Origin: Anodontia alba
Lineage: Eukaryota; Mollusca; Bivalvia; Lucinida; Lucinidae
Assembly (NCBI GenBank): GCA_964016985.1
Contig: OZ024828.1
Span: forward strand, 26,294,581-26,358,580
Direction of reading: 5' to 3'
DNA length: 64,000 nt
The notes under the pieces were generated by a model. It did no database searches. It was not told where the DNA came from and saw only the letters and a list, made by a program, of their open reading frames with translations. The position numbers and the translations under genes were made by a program. Positions 25,839 through 34,300 of the stretch are shown here, piece after piece (position 1 is the first letter of the stretch; each line of letters opens with the position of its first letter).

Positions 25839-28800
25839 TCATTGTATGTTCCTATAGGAAAAAAAACGAAGATGTTCGATTTTTGTTTCAATCAGTGAAT
25901 AGAATAAAACTTTTCACACCTATATAGTTTTAATTGTGTTGAGGTTTTACGGCCCAGTCAACCCAGTGGGGATATGCCGAGCGCAGTCAATTCCCCTAAC
26001 CTCACTTTAACTGGGCAGGCTTAGTTTTCTAAGTGGTTTACCAGTATTGTGCACATTCTTTCGCCAGAAACTGACAACTGTCCTTCTTGAATCAGCGGAA
26101 GGAAGAGAATGACCGTGGAAAAATTTCATGATCTATCTCCATGAAAGAATATTGCCGACCCGGTAGGGATCGAACCCGCAACCTCCCGATCTTCAGTCGG
26201 CCGACAATGCCACTGAGCCACCGAGGCCGGCAGCACCAGTTACGAATAAGGTTTTGCATTGAAAAAAATTGCAAATTTACTTCTGCCGAGTAAAGCGACA
26301 GGTTGCATGTATAAACGACTTTCTAAAAGTTGTCGAATGCAGGGTACATGTAATTAATATGCATTAACGAGTACTTCCTGTTATTTTCAGTGATGACGGA
26401 GATCTTGGGGGCGTGACGACGGACTCTCATGGGCATGTTGATGAAGACATTGAACATACCAGGGTGACATTGATTGGCCGTAACTCTATCATTGGACGGT
26501 CTGTTATTGTAAGTACAAACTGTGGGAAATTTGGCATGCTTCTTCGATATTCCCATATTACTCACAAATCAGATGTATCGACTATGGGAATATCGAAGAA
26601 GCATCACAAATGAGCCGGAACATAACGCTTCCCGAAAGATTATATATGCACCCAGCAATGACTCGGATCAGCCTGCGCATCCGCGCAGTCTGATCAGAGT
26701 CCTAGCAGGGCATCCCGTGGGTCCAAAAGCTCCTTAGGCGGACAACAAAGACTGATTAGTCTGCGTGAATGCGCAAACTGATATGAGTCTTCGCTCGGAG
26801 CACATGGAAATGATGTGCCCTGGCTCAAATGATGACAGCCATCTGTCATTAGAAAGTTTATTCTATATTATTAACATATACAGTCGAACTTCGATGGCTC
26901 GAACCTCTTTTGGACCATGAAACTTTGTTCGAGACAGCGGTTGTTCGAGCCACGGAATGTGATACTATTAGTGTCACACCAGGAGGCATAATGGAGATAA
27001 CTGTGGAATATCTTTTCGGTGTTCTATATTTTAAATGTATGTTGTGTGCATTCATTAGAATCGCCTCTACGAGGCGATTCTAATGAGTGCACACAGCATA
27101 CATTTACAAGATAAAAGAAAAACTCCCTAAATTATCCGTATATCGTATTTGGAGGAAAGCCCTGCGGACTAAAGAACGTGTTCGACTCATCCATGGTAAA
27201 CGAGCCATCGGGGTTCGTGCCATTGAAGTTCTACTGTACTTTATTTATTCTGAGCCCCATGCAGAATGCGGTGTCAGATCAGGGTCTACATTGTTAGCTA
27301 GTAAGGCCAAATAAGAAAAAATATGTGTGTTTAGTACCTAATTTTCCTGGGGAAACCTAGCATTTTTTTTCATGTTTTCTAAAAAAATATATATATATAT
27401 ATATATGTAGGGCAAGTGCCCAGAAGGTCACGAATACCCACGGCCGGCGCCATTTCTTAATTATAAAAATATTGTAAGTCAATGACAATGGTATAAGGTA
27501 GATTATGATGTACATGTATGAACATCATTATTTGAGACAGAGCAATGTCTCTGAGTGACACTGATCTATCATCCAAGTACAACTTTTCTGGAGTAAATAG
27601 TCTTCAAGAGATGAAGACCATAAATATAGGTCACTGATCTAAATATACTTGAGAAGTCAGTTTGATGTGTCACATTGATCCATTATACCAACTATGATGT
27701 TAATCCATTGAATAATCTAGAAGATATTAAGCAAAATCACTAGACCATGAAATATAGGTCATGCTGATTTATATTTACTTTGAGGTCAAAGTTTGGGTCA
27801 CACTGTGTCATTATATGTAAATATGACACTATGGCATCAAATAGTGGAAGATATAAGACAAAATCACATGGCTATGAAATATAGGCCACATAATCCCAAA
27901 TTATTATAGTCATACATCAAGTTGTCTCCAAGATATAACATAAAATCATTGGACCATGAAATAGGTCACAGTGACCTACATTTACTTTCAAGTCGGATCA
28001 TAGTGATTCATAATCTCAAATAATGATGTTCATACATCAAATGACAGTCAAGATATAAGGCCAAAATCACTGGACCACGAAATATAGCTCAAAGCGACCT
28101 ACATTTATTATGCTGTCACTCATGGTGTCATACAGAGCCAGTATCCCAAGTATTACATTAATTCATGAAATAGTCTTCAAAATATAAGGCAAAAAAAAGC
28201 TGGAGCATGAAAATAAGATCACAATGACCTTGATCTTTTTAAACTGAATATTGATGTGATAAACATGTCTAATGCCTATCCTTCTTTATTCAGAAGTTGT
28301 TTGTATAAACAAGCTACAATATACTACTTTATTGAAGCGTCCTAGCTTTTGACATCTAGCCCCGCCCCGGATCATGACACAGCTAGGGGTCCGTAGATGT
28401 AGAATGGAAGAAAATCCTCCAAGGTACCCCCATACCAAATTTGAATAGTTTCTGATAAGTGGCTACAGAGATATACATAATCAAAACACTTCGAAGTAAA
28501 ACTTGGTTACAGCAATATACGACTTTATTGAGGCATCCTAGATTTTGACCTCTAGCCCCGCCCCGGATCATGACCCAGGGGTACCATAGATGTAGAATGA
28601 ACCTTCCCAGGTACCTCCATACCAAATATGAATAGTTTCTGATAAGTGGCTGAAGAGATATACATAATCAAAAAACTTCGAAATAAACTTGGTTATAGCA
28701 GGTGATAACGGACGGAATCACGGACGGACGGACGGAAACACGGAAGGACGGACAGACGAACGGACGGACGGAACCGACGAAAACTATATACCTATATACC

Positions 28801-30534
28801 CCTTCGGCATACTTCGTATGCCGGGGGTATAAACATAAAATAGGTGTTACATGCATAAATGTTTTATGCTAAATGTTCAAACAAATAGGTCTGAGCAAAC
28901 AGTGCAGACCCAGATCAAACTGCTCCTTCAGGATGAGTTTGATCAGGGTCTGCACTGTTTGCCATTCTATCAGAACTTTTAGACATATCAAAGGGTACGA
29001 GGGTCCTGCAAAAAGTTTTGTCACTGGGTTCCATTACTTCAGGGCTATGTTTTATCAAACATATTTTTATTACAAACCTTCAAAGTATTCCCCCTTTACT
29101 GAAACACATTTTTGTAATATTTTTACCCAGTCGCGAAAACCAGATAAATAGTCTTCTTTTGGTATCTGTTGGAGACACTGATAAATAGCGCTGCCAAGAA
29201 AACTTCTAGACATATACTTATTTCCAGAAAGCATTTTCTTAAGCCTTGTGAATAAAAAGAAGTCACAGGGACTCGGGTCAGGTGAATAAGGTGGATGGTT
29301 TAAAACTTTCACCTTTTCAGAAGCCAAAAAAGACTTAACAACCTCACACTTATGAGAGGAGGCGCTGTCATATAAAAGGTGGACTCCTAACCATCCTTTG
29401 CTTGGTTGTAAAACTCTTTCACTTTCTTCAGTACATAATTCTTGTAGAATCGGCCAGTGACTGTATGACCAGATGGACAAGGCACTTGAACGATTGGCCC
29501 ACTTGAATTAGAGAAAATTGCATACAACATATTTTTCGAACTTATGGTTCTCTTGGCAATACATGGGCGTTTTTCATCTTTTCGCTTCCATTGCTTATTA
29601 TCAGCCCTTCTTTGTGGCTCCTGTTCGACCACAATCTTTACAGTAGCGATGTTAGCCTTGGTAACAGAGGCTTTAGGCCTTCCAGGACGGGTATCATCTT
29701 CAACAGAAAATTTCCCAGCTTTAAAAGCTTTAAGCCACCTAAAAACTGTGCGCATTGAAATACCAATCACACCAAACAATTCATTAAATATCTGCTTTGA
29801 ATCTATATTAAGCCTAATGCGGCATTTAATATAGCTACGAATTTCAGTCTTCTGGTCCATATTCCAATGTAACAAGTAAATTGATCAGTGTGCATGACTG
29901 CATCTATTTCAATTTGAAATAACTCGGTCAGTTGGGAAGCAATTTGCACGAAATAAACGGGTATCGTTATCTATTCAACACACCGTTCAAGTGCAGTGAA
30001 ACATTTAAAATATACCTGGAATAAAAATAAGGAAGCCTATTAGTGACAGAACTTTTTGCACGACCCTCGTAGTCAAACAGACTTGGTATATTTTACGTGA
30101 ATTATGGTGCGAAGTCCAAATATGTTTTTGAAATAATTGTATAATTCTACATAAAAAATGTATAAAAAATCTTTACCTACCCTACCTATTTTGTTTTAAT
30201 ACATTATCCTAAACACTGACATTTTGTTTTTAATTTGGCCTTATCCAGGCATTTTTTGACATATGATCTACTTTTTTTTTTCTTCCAATCGCCATAACTT
30301 TTGTGCCACAAACCTCGCCAAAAGTTTTAAGTAAGACGTAAGCTGAATAAGGGTAAATACGGATAAATAGTTAAAATACCGGACAGATGTATCCGGGTCC
30401 TCATTACTGGTCGTCCGTTTGTGTGACGGCAACCAGTTACTTTCTTCGTGAAACAGCACTTAATTTCATTTTAAATCCAGCAATAGCCCCGTCCAAAAGT
30501 TTGTTGTTTTTTTTTGTTTGTTTTTGGTTTTTTT

Positions 30535-30568
<34 letters not shown>

Positions 30569-31314
30569 GGGGGGGGGGGGGTTTGTTTGTTTTTTTTTTT
30601 TTTGTTTGTTTGTTGTTGTTGTTGTTGTTGTTTGTTTTTTTTTGTTGTTGTTGTTTTGTTTTGTTTTACACAGGTAGGGCACCCCAACTGTGTTTTCATT
30701 TACCTGAAAACATCGGAGAGTCGTAAAATAAAAAAAAAAAAATAAAAAAAAAAAAAAACTTCACTGCAATATTTTGAGATAGTCTATTTACATCTGTGTG
30801 TCATGTGGGCTATAAACAGAGCTTCCATGTTTTAATTTTTACTTTTTGTAAAGTTTTTGCCGATGAAATGATTCATTTTTATGTTATGAGGTAAAAAATA
30901 AACTGCCCGTAGTTATCGACCGTTTTAACGCAACCGGAAAAATACGGACAGGTATGTTCTTGGTTAATATTGAATCGACCAAACAACTATGTTTTGAGCA
31001 TTATGTATGATTTCTTTGTTCCGTCAATGAATCTTAGCGGTAATTCGCAGTGTTTACTTATATGAATTATTCGGATACCATGAATTTTTGCATTATACGG
31101 GCATGGCTAACGTTGCCAAAGGCAACGCTGCCAAAGGCAACGTTGAAGCCGGCGAAGCCGGTGTAAACGGCAGCAGGCAACGTTGGTCTGCATGCATAAA
31201 GTTAACACCCATGAAACTCACCACTGTATCCTGCCCATGTTTCTCAGCTGATCCATGCCAAAGTTTCCAATCTCGCGAACTGAAAACTGCGAGAAACAGT
31301 TATTTTCTTAAAAT

Positions 31315-31353
<39 letters not shown>

Positions 31354-34300
31354 TTGTTGTTGTTGTTTTTTGTTGTTTTTTTTTTGAATCATTAAAGATG
31401 TTTCTAAATAGCAATAAATATACACACATTATTTTAAATAAAGAATGCAAAATGAAAAATAAAATGACAACTTATTTTGAATGATTCACCTGGCCCTTTC
31501 ATCTCAGTTCGTCAGAAGCATATCAGATACTATAACTCAAAGCGTCTGCTGACATTTGGCGGGAATCGTTATAAAAAAAAGAGTCAGTCTAGTGTTTTTT
31601 TTGTTGTTTTTTTTTTTCTTCTTCTTCTTCTTCTTCTTCGTCTACATCGTTTTAGGTTGTGACCCTGTCCTGCATCAACAACAACAAAAAAAAACACAAA
31701 AACAAAACAATAACACTTTTCGGCTAACTAAAAATTAAGCAATCGCCATGCACGTTTCTAGGCAGTGTCTAAATTCATATTATTGTCCTTATTTACCCGA
31801 ATTTGACCTACAGTTCACGGATTATATAAATTATCCGGTGTCCGTACTTTCTAAACGGTCAGCTGTCTTTATCATGTTGTCCGTATTTTCCCTCTCTCTG
31901 TCCGTACTTTCCCCACCTCGTCCGTATTTCCCCTGATCTGAGTCACACACATTTAATCGTAATTGTTGCATAAAAAGCAGTGTCGCACGTTATTAAGAGC
32001 CGTGCATTAACCGGCGAAAAGCCATGCATTAACAAGGCAATTCACGCGCTGTTAATGCACGGCTACGTTACTTTCAATATGCTCGTACCGGGGCCACATA
32101 ATTGCTGCCGTTACGAGATGTGTACTGCCCGGCCCTAGAACGAGCATAGTCCGTGGAAATTGCATTCGCGAGACATCGGTGAAAGGCGAAACAAAATAGT
32201 GCAAGAAATAACGCAAACTGTAGCAAATGTTTTCAGTTTTTATGCAATAATAGCGATCGAACATGGTTTTTCAATGCATTAACATTCGCCAGGTCCCTGG
32301 GGAGGTGTTGAAAACCGCGGCCTCCGGCCTCGGTTTTCAACACCTCCCTCGGGACCTGGCGAACGTTAATGCATGAAAAACCATGTTTGATCCCTATATT
32401 CTAAGGTTTGTGTGGCGTTAAAAGCATACGCATACAGCAAAGTCAGGAGAAGATAATGAACTTGAATAAGAACCGGTAGCCAGTCCCGTGACTCCTGCAC
32501 ACTTGTAAATTTCGTCCGTATTTGCCCTTATTGACCTCCGTATAATTGTCTGAAATATTATGTAAAGAGGCTAGCGTTCCGTTCTCGAACCGTAGACGTC
32601 ACTTATTGTGCTTACGTAACTCTTTTCTGCACGCGACGTCAGGCGGGTTATCATCTACACTGACATTTTCTCTGTGTCGATTTCTTGTTTGTATTGCTTT
32701 AAAATTCATTTGGCCTCATTTTCTATGTATAAAACTTTGGAGTTTTTTACCCAATATAATGCACCTGAACACGTTGAACAAGACCAAATTGACACGAAAT
32801 GGCTAAGAAAAAAAGTTTATTTCTCGACACAAGTGTCGAAGTTGGTAGAAATTTAATTATACTGAATAAAAGCATAAAAGAAACAGAAAATTTGATTTTT
32901 TTTTTTTTCAGGATTAGATAGAACTTTATTTCACCCATGAACACCAAAACTTGTATTTTCACTCGTGGCTATCGCCACTCGTGAAAAGACTACGTTTGGC
33001 GTTCATTCGGTGAAATAACATTCGATCTTTCACTGAAAAAAAAATTAAATGTCCTCCATTTCTTCCTGCTGACAACGAAGACTGATCATACTACGCGTAT
33101 GTGCAGGTTGATTTGAGTGTTTGTTGGGGGCACATGTGAGAAGGTGCGTTTTCTCACTTAGTGGTTCTAATGATTTCTCATTACAAGTACCTATAGTTTA
33201 GCAGTGTTTGCCCCTTTCTATTAGAAAATAACTGTTCATTTCCTCGTCGGTGCGTAAATCATAATATTGAGCAGTTTGTATAATCATGCGTGCGTGTGTA
33301 TTGTGGGTGATGGAGTTGCGCGGGAGGTTTGAGCGTGGGAGATGAGAGAGAAAAGAGAGAGAGAAAATGTCAATGTTACAATTTAATCACTGACTTTAAC
33401 CTGCCCCCACCCTCATCCTCTGCCCATTTATTGCTAGGTGAACAGAGAGAGTTTTTCAACCAGTGATCTAAGCTGGGCTCAAACCCGCAACCTTCAGTAC
33501 CGCAGTTAAACGCTCCTGTGCCTGTCTAAACAGGGCTATCGGTATAATGAATTACATTAATTTACTCATTTTCTCTCTGCTAATTTCACAACAAGTTACA
33601 CGGTTTGCTAGATACTATTCAAATAATGAACATATTAAGAGCATTCGAGCATGCGCAGATTGTGCGAATTTATTTCATCCTGCACACGCGCAAAGTCTTA
33701 TGCGGCCATTTGCTCATTGAAACACTCTAAAGTGTCTTGTTTGCGGGCGGCGAAGGCCCTGATCTGACTGTGTGGATTCACAGACTGATCTGGGCTATCA
33801 GTGTCCGCATATGCCCGAAGACATGTTCTCGCATTGCGCGTCTCTTATGTTCTTATGCTTCAGGTTCACAGTAAAGATGGCTCAAAAATGGCTGGCTGTG
33901 TGATTGGCTGGGCTAAAGACAATCCCAAGCACCATCGTCCTTTCGGCTATTGCATGCAGCGCTTCCAATCTGCTCATGATCCCAATGACGCCCACGCCCA
34001 AGAAGCCCACGATGTGGATGGCCACGAAGACGAACATGACATGCACCCCAAAGCCGCCCATGATCCCCATGACGACCACCAACCCCACGAAAAAGCCGAC
34101 GATATTCATGGCCATGAAGACGAACACGGCCATGACCCACACGCCAAAGCCGCCCAGGACCCCCATGACAAACACCACGCCGCCGAAGCCGCCCATGATC
34201 CCCATGACGACCACCACGCCGAGAAAACCCACGATATGCATGGCCATGAAGATGGAAATGGCCATGACCCGCATGCCAACGATTCCCATGACGACCCCAA

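Noticed and set aside
28668..28856. Frame with repeated Ser/Val/Arg/Pro (VRPSVIPSV)
   Set aside because: Arises from the GGACGGACGG low-complexity tail of an interspersed repeat.
19547..34000. Calling gene A an active Cu/Zn superoxide dismutase
   Set aside because: Zinc ligands, disulfide cysteines, active-site Arg and electrostatic loop are changed or lost; only the fold and copper ligands are recognisable.
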